From Phoronis australis (Eukaryota > Phoronida > Phoronidae), in NCBI GenBank assembly GCA_002633005.1, contig NMRA01000195.1, positions 252,154-316,153 of the forward strand: DNA of 64,000 nucleotides, given 5' to 3'. How positions within the stretch are numbered: the stretch's first letter is position 1; every line of letters starts with the position of its first letter. The notes below the pieces were generated by a model, which was not told the origin of the DNA, did no database searches, and saw only the letters and a program-made list of their open reading frames with translations. Positions 47,001 to 58,175 of this stretch are shown here, in pieces. The position numbers and the translations under genes were made by a program.

Positions 47001-49099
47001 CTGCTCAGTTGGTTGACTTTTTCAAGATCAAATTCCCTATAAAAGGCTGCCTTTTCCGATTTCATTCCTTGCATTAGTCCAATAAATAAATTTACAGATT
47101 TTTTGATATGCACTTATCTGGTTTTGACACTATATGGTACACCATCTCGTGCTGTTGGAACCGGAAATGATTAGGTTTAAGGAATTAACCTTAAGGGCTG
47201 TGTTGGTGGAATAAAATTCAACGAAAGGGTGAATTTTTCATGGAAGCTCTTTACCTATATGGGTCCCTTTTTAGAATCCAATCTCCGAATGAGTGTGTAA
47301 ACTGATTTTTCAACTGCATAGTCAAGCCCCCTCCCAGGCAAATAACTCACCATACTGAATACTGGACCTGCCAACAAATTGTCGTGCAGTGTACTCCGGA
47401 ATATTTGGCCACAAATTGTCGTGACTAATTATTCTCCATAAAACAACATTTGCCTATATGTTTTATCACCGTAGTTGTGACCGCGCCGTCATCTTGTCAC
47501 ATTGGCCCCCTTCACAGGCACACAATATGCCGAGTGGATGCTAGCTACACGTAAGGCTGTACACTTCGAAGCGTTGATTCATGTAGGCTGTCCGAAGTCG
47601 AAGCCAAGTTTCTTATTATTTTTGCCATGGAATGTGTAACACTACCAAGACGAAAATAAATATCACGTACCAACACGCAATTGCTTTGGCTTAGGCTGCG
47701 ACTTTTTAAGAACCTTGCCGTCAATATATAACAAACTTTGCACAATCACATGTCTATGCGTGTGAGTCTGTGAGAACGCAAGATGGTATGACTTTTTTTC
47801 GATTCCAGTATTGCCGGGCACTAAGCAAGGTTGTATCTTAAGCCTTGTTTTGTTCACTTTGTATTTAAATGAATTCACACACGTAGACTAGGCCAATGTT
47901 CATTCTTGTAATAAAATAATATTTCACTGAAAGTCAAAGTGTCGCAGATGTGAAGGTGGTGTTACTTACCGATCACGTGGCCCTGTGTGCTACAGTGTAC
48001 ATCAGTTAAATTGCGAAAACTAAGTATTGGGGCACATGTCTGTAAATTTAGTAACGGTGAACATCAAAGGCATGCTCGTCAGAAGCGGGTAGGGGTCCTT
48101 CGAGAAATTGTGAGAAGTGGTGACTTTGGAAGTTTCCAGCCACAAGTGTGTGGGTGTTGTGATCAAGTTGTGGACCTCGGCTATTCCGACCTTACCAGCC
48201 AAGCTATGAAGGTTGCCATTGCTGTCATTATAGTGGATAAACTAAAAATATTTCAACGTTTCAACAGCGTTTAACCTTTAAAGTATTTGTTAAAATGATT
48301 CACACTACCCTTTGTAATAGAGCCGATGTGGGGCTTCCAAGAATACGATTGGCTCAAAAAAGTGCATATTAAATTTTCTTAACGATTGTAACTAATTATA
48401 GCTCAAACGATTAGGCCTACGGTCTTGAGAAAAGTGGAAGATTGACGTTCTTCATCAAATACTATGTTCCCATTATCTAATATTGGTTGAAAGTTCACAA
48501 AATTACCCTTCATCATAATTCAAGGCAGCGCATAACAATTAATGACTTGGACAAAAATGGTTGGTCGGTATTTACGAAACTGGGCAGTCTTCTGTTAGAC
48601 CAGGCATCCACGGGCGATATGTAATTACCCACTTTTAACATATATTACTAAGCATTCTTCGGTACGTAAATTCACTAAACTGACGCCAACAAAACTTCTT
48701 AACGAACAAGTTGTTATCTCGTGTACGTAAATATGTTTTCTCGGCTTTTCAACTTCGCGAGAACTTGCTATGCGCTTAACAGCTTAAACCAAACCACCGG
48801 GAATACAAACCCATCACTCTCATTACCCACTGGACTTTGAACCCTTCACGGTACTTTCTTCTCTCTTACACTAACATTTGATCACGCATGATCTTCATCG
48901 CAGTAACACAAACTAGAATAGCAGTATTTTCACAGTTTTGATAGGTGACTTACTGGTCACATCGAGTCCAGCTCCGCCACTGCGTCCAACCGCACAGGTC
49001 CCAGCACCAGTTACGTAGAATTCCGTCCAGATTAATATCGGCTGATATCATACACGTACACAACGCCCACAGCAGTACCCATTGACGGAATAAGTCCAT
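37165..49099 (-). CDS. Secreted thrombin-like serine protease with TSP1, EGF and Ig domains
   Basis: Seven exons on the minus strand: 49099-48954, 45326-45106, 44081-43902, 39901-39804, 39731-39532, 39143-38868 and 38027-37165. Domain order: signal peptide, TSP1, EGF-like, TSP1, two Ig-like domains, then an S1 protease. The protease starts HIVGG and has all three catalytic residues (LTAAHC, NDIAL, GDSGGP). An Asp six residues before the Ser predicts cleavage after Arg/Lys. Blocks such as VTDNMFCAGYK, GDACRGDSGGPF and GKYGFYTKV are strikingly like vertebrate thrombin. The Tyr of GKYGFY occupies the position that permits Na+ activation in thrombin. An acidic loop (LDYDEDEPLDDDD) is inserted before the last strand pair. 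Phases agree everywhere except between exon 3 and the first Ig exon, so at least one exon is probably missing between 43902 and 39901. Likely a secreted protease of coagulation, immunity or matrix biology; the substrate is unknown. Confidence 0.8.
38868..39143 (-). CDS. Protease gene, Ig-B
   Basis: One complete Ig-like domain: PQNATVPLGSLKMLPCLPS, HWYKDGVPVVYDN and GDHGKYTCELRN, with both disulphide Cys and the core Trp. The acceptor is CTTTTTAG and the donor GAAA|GTAAGTG, phase 1 to phase 1. Confidence 0.85.
39342..39342. other. Single N after a poly-C run
   Basis: One undetermined base directly after a run of C at about 39326-39337 in a protease-gene intron. Confidence 0.95.
39532..39731 (-). 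CDS. Protease gene, Ig-A second half
   Basis: SHNDVILIGTSPLLNTNLLP, then a F-strand GKYKCVAEL. The acceptor is TTTTGTAG and the donor ATCG|GTAGGC, phase 2 to phase 1. Confidence 0.75.
39804..39901 (-). CDS. Protease gene, Ig-A first half
   Basis: Reads HVKAVSLRPRAANSCMPDKF, then NWWLLS, providing the B-strand Cys and C-strand Trp of an Ig fold. The donor AGCTG|GTAGGC leaves phase 2, exactly what the next exon needs. The acceptor CGTCTAG gives entry phase 0, which does not match exon 3. One upstream exon is probably unplaced, or the acceptor is different. Confidence 0.65.
40421..40581. mobile_element. Short MITE, CAnGGGCGGATCCAGG family, copy 1
   Basis: Ends CATGGGCGGATCC and AAATCCGCCACTG are inverted repeats. 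The interior has 'ttgagttggggggg', 'ttgcccgacagacattcgcac' and 'catggcccccttggccccc'. Flanked by a likely 5-bp duplication TATGT. Confidence 0.75.
40949..41102. mobile_element. Short MITE, CAnGGGCGGATCCAGG family, copy 2
   Basis: Same interior words as copy 1 (ggatccaggattttgagtt, ccagacattcgcacccc, catggcccccttgtccc) with more decay at the ends. Confidence 0.7.
43030..43193. mobile_element. Short MITE, CAnGGGCGGATCCAGG family, copy 3
   Basis: Starts CAGGGGTGGATCAAGG and ends AAATTCGCCATTG. The flanks CTTGT / CTTAT fit a 5-bp target duplication with one change. Confidence 0.7.
43534..43604. mobile_element. Single unit of the CATGGGCGGCGCAC family
   Basis: Matches the 70-bp unit at 34318-34463, with ends ATGGGCGGCGCAC and GTTGTGCCGCCAT. 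Confidence 0.6.
43902..44081 (-). CDS. Protease gene exon 3 (second TSP1)
   Basis: EWLEWGPWSTCSRSCGGGEQ, then TRSRAC and a C-terminal CNEEECPS. This is a complete TSP1 repeat with the WxxWxxW, CSxSCGGG and TRxRxC signatures. The acceptor is TCTTACAG and the donor CAG|GTAAAC, phase 1 to phase 1. Confidence 0.85.
44510..44901. other. Unassigned overlapping open frames
   Basis: Both strands are open for about 125 codons (plus 44518-44901, minus 44887-44510) within an intron of the protease gene. Neither translation resembles a known domain and neither has clear splice sites, so coding status is doubtful. Confidence 0.25.
45106..45326 (-). CDS. Protease gene exon 2 (rest of TSP1, EGF-like)
   Basis: QTCGGGTRQRTRSLCAW completes the TSP1 core. 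TCNTICAHGEWSAF and ECKCQPGWTGYCC then form an EGF-like module. The acceptor is TCTCTTCAG and the donor GGAAG|GTGAGG, phase 2 to phase 1. Confidence 0.82.
45327..48953. other. Protease gene intron 1
   Basis: Contains the 30-bp minisatellite at 46855 and a dispersed repeat at 46600. Otherwise AT-rich with no recognised exon. Confidence 0.5.
46855..46974. repeat. 30-bp minisatellite, four units, open on both strands
   Basis: Four 30-bp units built on 'ctcccaccgtccaaagatac' and 'agccagagc'. Because the unit is a multiple of three, it reads as repeated SHRPKIQPEP on the plus strand and CIFGRWEGSG on the minus strand. It lies in a protease-gene intron; translation is not supported by other evidence. 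Confidence 0.85.
48954..49099 (-). CDS. Protease gene exon 1 (signal peptide, start of TSP1)
   Basis: MDLFRQWVLLWALCTCMISA is a signal peptide. It is followed by WCWDLCGWTQWRSWTRCD, the Trp-ladder opening of a TSP1 repeat. The donor is GACCA|GTAAGT, phase 2, which pairs exactly with exon 2. Confidence 0.8.
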
Positions 49100-50327
49100 G
49101 GTACGTACACGGAGTAAAACTGATGCTTATGACTTTATGAGTGTCTCAAATAAAAAATACAACACTATGAAAACTTATGTAGAATAGTCTCTCTATGAGT
49201 TCGTCGTGAATCATAGCCTGTGACTCCCACGGCAGAGTAGGCCTATATGAGGTTAAAGACATTATGAGCGATAACGTTACACTAACAACTCGCAGCGTTA
49301 AGTCCACAAGGTCACGCAATAACAGATTGTTTACAGAACTGTACGGAACATGGTAAACTTATTACCACAGACCAGACGCGAGCTGCTGCTCTGGCTCTAT
49401 GATTGGTCATGGAAATGACGTCAAGACTGGCTCTCCTCACATGGACACAGATTAATAATCCGTTCTTACTTTTTCTTCTATGTTGCGTAACGGCAACATG
49501 TTTGTAATTTCACTGTCTGCATTTATTGAAGAGTTGGCGTTCGTTCGTAGTAAATGATGCGACAGCTATCAGGCTAGTGAACATCCAAAAAATGTTGAAC
49601 CAGTCAGCACATTTAACCAATTTACAAAACTATAGATTTTAAAGCTTAGCAAAAGTATAGGCACGGTATTTTATGAAAGCAGATCCCTTACGATTTGATT
49701 CTTGACTTTATACCATACTGCCGCTAATAAGCTCACGTGGCTATGCTTCTTTGTAATTAGCGAAAAAGAAAGGCACATTCATAGCAAAACACTGACAGGA
49801 TCAAATATCGCATGGTACAAAAGTTCAAGATAAGATCTCACAAACCATGTTGAAGTTTTCTAAATTTTTGTTTCGTTTTCATTTTATGCGACTTCAACGT
49901 TTTTTCGAAAAAAATCACTTGAAAGTCCTACTTTTATAGTCTCTCTTGTAAAAGCGAAACATTTTACAAACAATTCCTGCGATCGTTTTGGAGAACAGTG
50001 AGGAAAGCATATTCAGAGTAGTGGCTGCTTATTGTTCGAAAACGACAGTCGCTTTATTTTTTCGATTAAGACGTATTTTGAGAGGGATACCGGCCTCCAT
50101 GCGGCCTGGATTCCGTGTTCAGCCCGGGCCACTAAAATCAGAGGTACTTGTTTTCAGTTGGTCACATATTTGGCGTTCAGTACTGTATTCGTCGAAACCT
50201 GTCGTTAACGTGTCTTGCAACGCAACCCATTCGTTACTAAGACAGTGTTAACTACAATATCTTTGTTCGTTAGACTAATATGAAAATCATGTGATGCTGG
50301 CAAAGAATTTCGTTTTCCAGCTAACAC
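49100..50327. other. Intergenic, upstream of the protease gene
   Basis: Promoter-proximal region of the protease gene on the minus strand. No exon recognised. A repeat fragment at 49690-49740 matches the family at 28590 and 46600 in reverse. Confidence 0.45.
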
Positions 50328-52126
50328 ATAGACCCTATTCACGCGGCGGCCATTAAGATCCAAAGCGAGGCTCACTGCGATAAACAAAGCGAAAGTAGAC
50401 ATTGCGTGAGTTAAATAGCCGGTCTTTCGAGTCCAACCTGGACATTGAATTTTAATGATGTGTCGACAATTAACCACAGAGACGTAGAAAATTACATTAG
50501 AGAATAAGTTAAGGCGCCAAAGAGTTGTCCGAGGAAAGGGTTTAATTTTTCCGGAAAACTAGGTTCGAAACATAAAAAGTAAATATGACCAAATTGCGGC
50601 GATCGTAGTGTTACGGATTAGGTATTATGCTGAATGCAGGGTTACGTTTTTTCTTGTAAATTGTTGATCAAAATACTTTCTACGCGGACCAGGTCATCTG
50701 CTCGTATTGTTGACGAGTTGAAGACATATTCGACAGTGGTGTAGTGTCATGTGCAATTAGTCACATCTGGTTTAATTTGTTGATCAAGAATATTAACATC
50801 AAGCATAGCCTGATCCTATGCACTCACTGGGAATAACAGTTGATTTGTCATTGGTCTGAAAGAATAATTGATGTTATTAAATATATTTTTATTAAAATAA
50901 AAAACCAGCCAGGCCCGTAATTGAAAATAAAAATTATTTGACCATCAATGCTTTCTTGGTTGTAATAATTCTTACGTCTGTTTCATGTGTTAGATTTCAA
51001 ATATCAATCTGGACCAAGTTGAATTTTAACATTAAAACACCTAATTCGTTCGTCCAAAACATAACTTCGTTTTAGAATTCAATTTCAGTTAACTGGACAA
51101 TGCAATCATAGTCATCATGTTTCTGCAGGAGCCTCTTTCATCCGAGGGGAAAGGTGCCAGTGCCTACTGAGAGGCGATTTTTTCGACCCGAGTGAGGGCG
51201 GGAACAATCTACCTTCCGATCACCATCAATAGCACCCCCGCCCTGTTGCAAGCTCTCATAGGCTCTGCCTCAATTTAAAGTAGCTCTTTGTGCTCTTAAA
51301 AATTGTCACCTGTGTGGTTACAGGTGATGTGAACTCAGAGAGATTTTTCACTAGGAGAATTTTTATGCCTCATGGGGGGAATTTCGCGTGATATTTCAAT
51401 ATGTTTGAGAGGGGAATAGGGCCGATATTGTGCCCCAAATTTGAGGGATTGAGGGCCCTGTCCTTTTTGGAAGGAAAAATTATCAGTGTTTCAACCCGTA
51501 GCAGGGGCGAATCCAGGTTTTTCAATTGGGGGGCAGGGCACAGGAATAAGCAGCATTTCGGCAGATGCGCGCGCCCAGCCTAAAATCTGGGGATGCAGGG
51601 GTCTTGAATTCTTGGGTTTGCGGACCTGTTGACTAAAAAAACGGTAAACGGGGTTCATTCAGCGCCTATGCGTTGTTTATTCACCCCCCAACACCCGCCC
51701 TGGTTGCGTACGTGTGCTAGTCAGCAATTCGCACCCGAACTCAAAAATGGGATCTGGGCATGCCCCCCCCCCCTCTAAATCCGTAGTCATGAAAACACAG
51801 CCTGGGTGGCCCATTCTCCGGTCGTTACTATGATCGATGCTTGACAACTGACCGAGATGCGACAAAATATGATCTAACTTTTCGAAAACATTTATAAATT
51901 TTACACGGACATATTTTGCTTCGTCGCGGTGTATGGCAACGACCCAACGCTTCCGAATCTCAACGTCTTTAGAGATTGTAAAGCAGACAGTTGCGTGTTC
52001 GTATTTTTTCTAGCCGTTCGCGGAACAACACGGACTGAAACACAGAACTATGCCGATAAGCTAACAGAGCTATCGTAGCGAGCCTCGTTTTGGAATGCGC
52101 CTCCTGTCGGCGTGAATAGGGTCTAT
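50328..52126. mobile_element. DNA transposon with ATAGACCCTATTCACG ends
   Basis: The left end ATAGACCCTATTCACGCGGC and the right end, in reverse complement ATAGACCCTATTCACGCCGA, form a terminal inverted repeat. A further block, AAAGCGAGGCTCAC against AAAACGAGGCTCGC, lies just inside. About 1.8 kb with no transposase. It contains a fragment of the CAGGGGCGGATCC MITE family at 51502-51789. TA at the border could be a 2-bp duplication; the class is uncertain. Confidence 0.7.
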
Positions 52127-52452
52127 ACGTATACAGTATAGGTGGCCAAGCAAAGGCCTCACTACAAGATGACCCCTTAAATATACTACATTACAAAAAA
52201 GGAAAACCAGTCTCATACGATGTTATATAATCCAAGCTCATGAGATCAATTAATCTAAACTACTATAACATGAAATGTGGGAGACAATGCAGTACGCCAA
52301 ATAAACAAGACAATGTATACGGGAAGTTTAAGGTTATGTACATGTAAGACCTCATTGAGGAAAGTAAATTCAAAGTCAATCGCCAGAAAAAAATACATGT
52401 AGGCTTTATCAACCAGTAAAAAGTACACGTTTTCTAAACGAAGAAAGATTCC

Positions 52453-52700
52453 TGGGGCCTGTTCCAAGAAACTGACTTAAGTTCATTTTTGACTTAAGTT
52501 TAAAATTTGTCTTATTTTCCAAACTTTGAAACTTCCACATTCGGTAAGTTAGTCAAAATTAAGACAAAATTTATGTCAAACACTTAAGTCAAACTTAAGA
52601 TCTCTTTCTTGAATTGGTTTTGAGACAAATTTTAAATTTTATTTTAAAATTTACTAAACTTTAAGAGTTATCTTAGCTAAGTCAATTTTGTTGGAAAGGG
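52453..52700. mobile_element. Small AT-rich MITE, GGGCCTGTTCCAAGAAAC ends
   Basis: The left end GGGGCCTGTTCCAAGAAACT and the right end, in reverse complement ACCCCTTTCCAACAAAATTG, are imperfect inverted repeats. The interior is full of 'gacttaagt', 'taagtcaaa' and 'aatttt' words. Resembles Harbinger/ISL2EU-type MITEs. Confidence 0.55.
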
Positions 52701-52789
52701 GTAATAAAAACGCACTTTATACCAATGAGTCATTGTTGTTATAACGTTGCCACTCATTTAAAGTCAAATTTTCAACAAAGGCACATTCA

Positions 52790-55710
52790 TAGCACAAACA
52801 CCATTTAACCAATTTCATTGAAAACCTTAAGCCGCTGTTGACGAGAATTTTCGATTACTGATTTAGTTTGGTTTCTACGCCAAATAATTAACTCACAAAA
52901 GAAATTAAGGCATTTTTGTAAATAAAAACAGCGATCGTATTAGTCTAAAGCAGAGTACAAAAAATAAGACTTTAAAAAACCCTAAAAGCGTTTCTGAGAA
53001 TGATAAATTAATATTGAAACTGCAAAGTTTCAGTGAAATCGACCGATCCGTTTTCGAGAACTCATGCTCCTATTGTAAGTTCAAATCAAATCGACTTACC
53101 GAACCTGAGAAGAAGCGGAAAATGTCGCGAGTCTTCGAAGTCTGACGCTTTTTGCTTACTTATGCGGCGAAAACTTGTTTTTGGTCAACATAAAATATAC
53201 ATGTCTTAACCATGTTTGTTATTTCAACATTCACTCGCAATGTCAACAGAATGAATTTGCGGTGAGTAATTAACTTATTTATTACTAAACCACTTTAATT
53301 GTGTATCTGGAGTTTTGTGACTCGAGTCAAACTAAGTCAATGGCGGAGTCAGCAGTAAGTAGGACAACACTTCATTGTATACAGACCACGCGCCGGGGAG
53401 ACTGATATCAAAAAACAACTCCGAAATGGATAAATGAAACAGAGTCGGCGGTTAAAGCGCGCTATGAAGACGAAATCGAAACAGCGGAACATCAAACTAC
53501 TGATGAAATTAATTAATTTGGGCGAGGATTTCTCTTTTTTCACAACTTGCTGTCATGTGAACACAAATTCACAGACCGTAGCAGCGACTTAGACTCGGTG
53601 CATTCGTTCGCAACGTACGCATGCACATACATGTAGGTCCACAACTCACTCAGGTTCAAAATTACGTTTTGTCTTCGTTTTATGCGGCATTGTCCATGCT
53701 ATGCTCACATCTCGACGACTCATTTATTATGGCGACTCGCTGAATGAAAGGACTGTGGGTACAAACGGAAGTGCTCTATGACTGGCAGGATATTCGATTT
53801 GAGTGACAGCTCTGTAACCTATAAACTTTGATAAATAGTAAACAGCTGATTTCCACACGGTTGAGGTTGGTCTAGGAAATCGTTTTTCTACCATAAACTG
53901 ACAAGATGACGGTTTTAAAATTAACTAGGAATGAGGATAAACTACATTCATCCACACATGTATTCAAGATTAAAAAAATTAAAAAATTAGAAGTAATGTC
54001 CCACATATCCTTAAGAATATCTCATATCAAAAAGCAGGCTATGTCAACTAGTTAAAGAGTATATTTCCTGGAAGAAAAGGATCAGAGATTATGAAATATG
54101 TGCCATTACTATTATCACGTAACCACCTCTTTAAGTCAAAATTTCATTTTTGAGAAAAGTTTATACATCGTAGCAAAATAACTCTTTGATCGATTTTAAT
54201 GAAATCCTTTTAAAATCTCTGCTAGGAATTTTCGATTATTTATTTAGTTTAGTTTCTTAGCAAAATTAAATCGCAAAACGTAAGGTATTTGTATTTTTGT
54301 GAAAAATAGCAGCCGTATTCGTCTGTCTTACGGTACGCAAAAACTAGACATTTAAAAGGAAAATCCATGTTTTCGAGAACTCGCGTTCCAAATTTCAAAT
54401 TAAGTGGACCTGCCGAAGCAGCGAAAAAGCGGAAAAACGTTGCGAGTCTTCAAAATCCGACGGTTATCGCATGATTAAACGGTAAAAATTTGTTTTTGTG
54501 TCATTATAACCTATGCATGCCTTAACCATTATCGCTATTTCAACATTCACTCCCAATGTCAACTACATTTACAGTGCGTAATTAACTTAATTATCACCAT
54601 GAAAACGCTTTAATTTTAATTTTGCGAAAGTACCTCAAACTATAGGAATAAAGACAGTTCAGTATGTCAACAGTTCATGGTATACAAACCACGCCCACGG
54701 CGACTAGTATTACGAAGCGCCAAAAGGTTCTTAAACGAGTACCTTTCTGCGCGTAGAAATGTGCTTAATCTACGTGTACTTTTACTTAACCAACGGGTAC
54801 TTTTTATCAATCCACACAGTCACTCCAATCACGCCCTATTGCCGATTTGGGCAACTGAACGGACTGCTCAAACATAAATTCGAGACTTTGCTCGAGTTGG
54901 AAGAAATTAAAGACATCGGCGGCCTCCTAAGGTGTCTCTCTATGCGCGTATTAAGGTACTTATAGCAACGCGATTTAAGATGTTTAATTAGTGTGAGCCA
55001 CAATTCACTGAAAAGCGTCCTGCGTATGAAGCTCGTACATATATATTGGAGCTTCACGGTCTATACTGGGGCCAGTCGAGACAGTAGGACTGTCAAAGTA
55101 CGGATTGATCAAGAGCAGAACAATGATTGTTTAAGAACTAAAAGTACGCATAGATGAAACAAAAATACGCGTAGATTACGCAAAAATAAGCGTACATGTG
55201 TACATAAAGCGCATTTCTACGCGCAGAAATGTACTCGTTTAAGAACCCTTTTGCGCTTCATATGGTATCACGAAACCAGGTACGAAATGGGCAATAGAAA
55301 TTGACTTGATGTTTAGAGCGCGCCGTGAGCACGAGATCCAAACAGCGAAATGACAGATTAATTACAGACCAAATTAATGAATTTGGGTTACGCTTTATGT
55401 TTTTTAAAACTTGTTATGTTTATGAACACAAAGTCACAGAGGCGGTGCTGCGACTCGGACTCGGTGCATTCGTTCTCAACGGTTGTACATGTATGTACAG
55501 TATGTAGACGCACAACTCCCTCAGGATCAAAACCACCGTTTCGTCTTCGTTTTCTCCGGCATCTTTCTATCCTATGTACATCTCGTTGGCTCAATATTGT
55601 GGTGATTCGATGAACGAAAGGACTGAGGGTACATAGGGAGCTGCTCTATGCCTTGCAGGAGATTCGATTTGAGTGACAGCTCTGTAACCATTGACCTCGG
55701 ATAAGTAGTA
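52790..55710. repeat. Old tandem duplication, 52790-53835 and 54170-55710
   Basis: Matching blocks in order include 'gaattttcgatta.tgatttagttt', 'tatttcaacattcactcgcaatgtcaac', 'ggtatacaaaccacgc', 'agattcgatttgagtgacag' and 'ctctgtaacc'. Divergence is high (roughly a quarter of positions by eye). The second copy is longer because of the insertion at about 54713-55266. Confidence 0.8.
54713..55266. mobile_element. Long-TIR element inserted in the second duplicate
   Basis: The left end GAAGCGCCAAAAGGTTCTTA (continuing AACGAGTACCTTTCTGCG) is the inverted complement of the right end (cgcagaaatgtactcgttta, then agaacccttttgcgcttc) over about 50 bp. The matching place in the first duplicate, near 53400, lacks it. 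Flanking GTATTACG / GTATCACG could be an 8-bp target duplication. Confidence 0.78.
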
Positions 55711-58175
55711 ACCAAATGAATGATTGAGAACAGCACTGTGTGTGTGTTAACAGTGTACTTTGACTCTGATGCTGAGAATCCTGTTGCTCATTCCAATGTA
55801 AAACTGTTCACGGTCACTGAAGTTGAGTTGGTACACAACATCATGACTTCATTGACAACTGGTCACACCACAGATTACTCTTGTGTTCAGATCTTAGACA
55901 AGGATCATGCGCGCACCCAGCCCAACATATAGGGGTGGGCTCGAATTTTTCACTGCGGACCTTTTACTGAAAAACCGGGAACTAAGAAAAACGGGGTACT
56001 AAATTCAGACCTATGAATTGTGCATTAGCGCCGAATTCCTGTGGACTTTTGTCTCGTTTTGTCGGACTTTTTGTTTATCTGAGGCGGACCTTTTTGCCCA
56101 CTTCCCCAAATGGGGGACGAGCCCCCCGAGCCTCCCCTGGGTATGTGCATGAGGATAATGCCACCTCAGGCTCCTTATAAAGGAGGCTATGCATATACGT
56201 TTGAACCATGCTGAGTGAAATCTAGATTGAATTCTAAATATTATTGAAAATAAGTAGGGATCTTTTCATGCAACGCCCCCAATTTAAGGAGTAAGTCCGT
56301 AACCGTTTTGATTGAATTAAGGGCTCAGTTTTTAGTTACATTATTAGAAAATGTCATTAATCAAAAAAGAGTTCATAATAAAGATTAAATTATAGAAAAA
56401 TATTTTACCTGTGCCTAAAGAACGAAACAAATACCAAAAAAGATTTAGGGACCTTAGTTGAGTCCCTATTTGGGACTGTTTCATGCAACCGAGCACTGGT
56501 CTCTCCCCTCACAATGCATCTTGACGTGTAGGCCTACCTGTGTCGCCAGACTGAATATGTGAGAGCGGTTCATAATGAATAAACGGAAACGTCGGATCAA
56601 TGGAGAGGTTTTGCAAAGCGACGTGAACGTGAATTATCACGCATATATAATTGCGAGTGGCGATTCACGTTACAGTAAGAAAAATGAGTTTCGCAACAGC
56701 TAAATTTTTACGTGAACGTGAATGTAAACGTGAACCGAAAAACTGAGCTCAGGGTGTCCAGTTATCAAAGTACATATCCGCTACAGATATGCAAGATAGA
56801 AATATATGTTGAATGCTCCTGTGAAAATGGTCAACTCTTATAATGCATATTTTATATGCAGTTTAAAATAAATAGATGCGTGCATTATATCTGCTAAAAA
56901 TCCATTCTAGTGCGATGATATCCAGCGAACCCCGGCAGAAAAAAGGTTTTGGAAAAGGTGTTTTCTTGTAAATTAACTTTAAGAACATTTATTGACAAAG
57001 AATCGTGTTAATTTTGTACAGAAGCAAAGACGAAAGATTGAGAACCCTATCAAAATAAAAATCGTTTCGATATCTTACCAAATAAGAATTTGAAATGGGC
57101 CACAGGTTTCGCGTTTAAAGCGACTCGAATCTCCCTGTATTCGCGTAAAATACGTAGACACTATCGTGATTACGTCACAGCCAACAAAGGCATGTATGAC
57201 GCAGAGTTAAGCGCGAAAATTCACGTTCACGTCCATTTGCGAAACTTCTCTATAATATGTTTTTCTGTACTTACGCGCTAATTTTAAAGTTCTTGCCTCT
57301 GTTTTGGCCAAAAACAAAAGTGACAACTAGTGCGTTATAAGAATAAGTCCTACAATCATCAGTAGAGCAAACCACACTTACAGGATTGAACAATTAGATA
57401 TTTTTAAAACAAAATGTTGATTTTATCAGCCAAAGGAAGACAATGGCTGTTAATCAGTATTACCTAGCTCCTCCCCATTTTGGAGCATATGAATATAGAC
57501 TTTCGGTAATCACAGATATAGCTAAACTGTTATTTTATATCACGTCTAAATGTAAACCACACGAGAAACCTTTCGGTCTGAATACGCTCAATGTCCGTGC
57601 TCTTATATTTTTACTCTTTCTATAATTCCAGTGTGCTTGCTACAACAAGTAACGCAACCATAATTACTCACGCACTGAAGTGAGCGTTATCGCAGATATA
57701 TGAATTAATCCTCTTGTTCATATCCAACAGTACGTATCATGTGAACCGCTGTAATCCCTGGACATACAGTCAGAAAAGAATAGACCATCACTTGGCACAG
57801 AACATATCCCTACTCTAGTTCTAACTGACGCGCGACAAGTTCCTTGTGTTCAAGCAGACATTTGTTCTTATATGGTGGCTTAGTGAGAAGTGATCTCCGA
57901 AACTTTAAAAAAAACAAGCCATTCATCGATAATGGGAATGCGAAAGGCCAGGTGGAGGACTTTATAACTTCTACTGGAGCGTGCAAATAATGAGGAGCCT
58001 AGGATCTAAAATCATTTGGTGACTAAACTATGCAAACGGACCTCATTCGTGCTAGCTTACTTGTAACTGCGTGAACTTATCACCAACTGTGGCTGAAGAA
58101 CGCTGTGTTTTTTAATTAACCGAATGATACAAATTTGGACTCGCATGTTTACGATCGCATGTCAACAGAAGCACA
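55711..58175. other. Intergenic, no gene identified
   Basis: AT-rich except for a short G/C-rich stretch near 56100. Holds the element at 56603-57250. No exon recognised. Confidence 0.45.
56603..57250. mobile_element. DNA element with GAGAGGTTTTGCAAA ends
   Basis: The left end GAGAGGTTTTGCAAAGCGAC and the right end, in reverse complement GAGAAGTTTCGCAAATGGAC, run on into a shared GTGAACGTGAAT. The word ACGTGAACGTGAAT or its complement recurs inside (56621, 56711, 57218). About 648 bp without a transposase. A third internal copy of 'gagtttcgcaacagct' lies near 56690. Confidence 0.75.

Noticed and set aside
52453-52700. AT-rich hairpin considered as a matrix attachment site
   Set aside because: The inverted ends GGGCCTGTTCCAAG/CTTGGAA-like fit a small MITE better.
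53341-53356. ATGGCGGAGTCAGCAG|GTAAG-like start plus donor
   Set aside because: Resembles a first exon, but the segment is part of the old tandem duplication, the match is not kept in the second copy, and no downstream exon was found.
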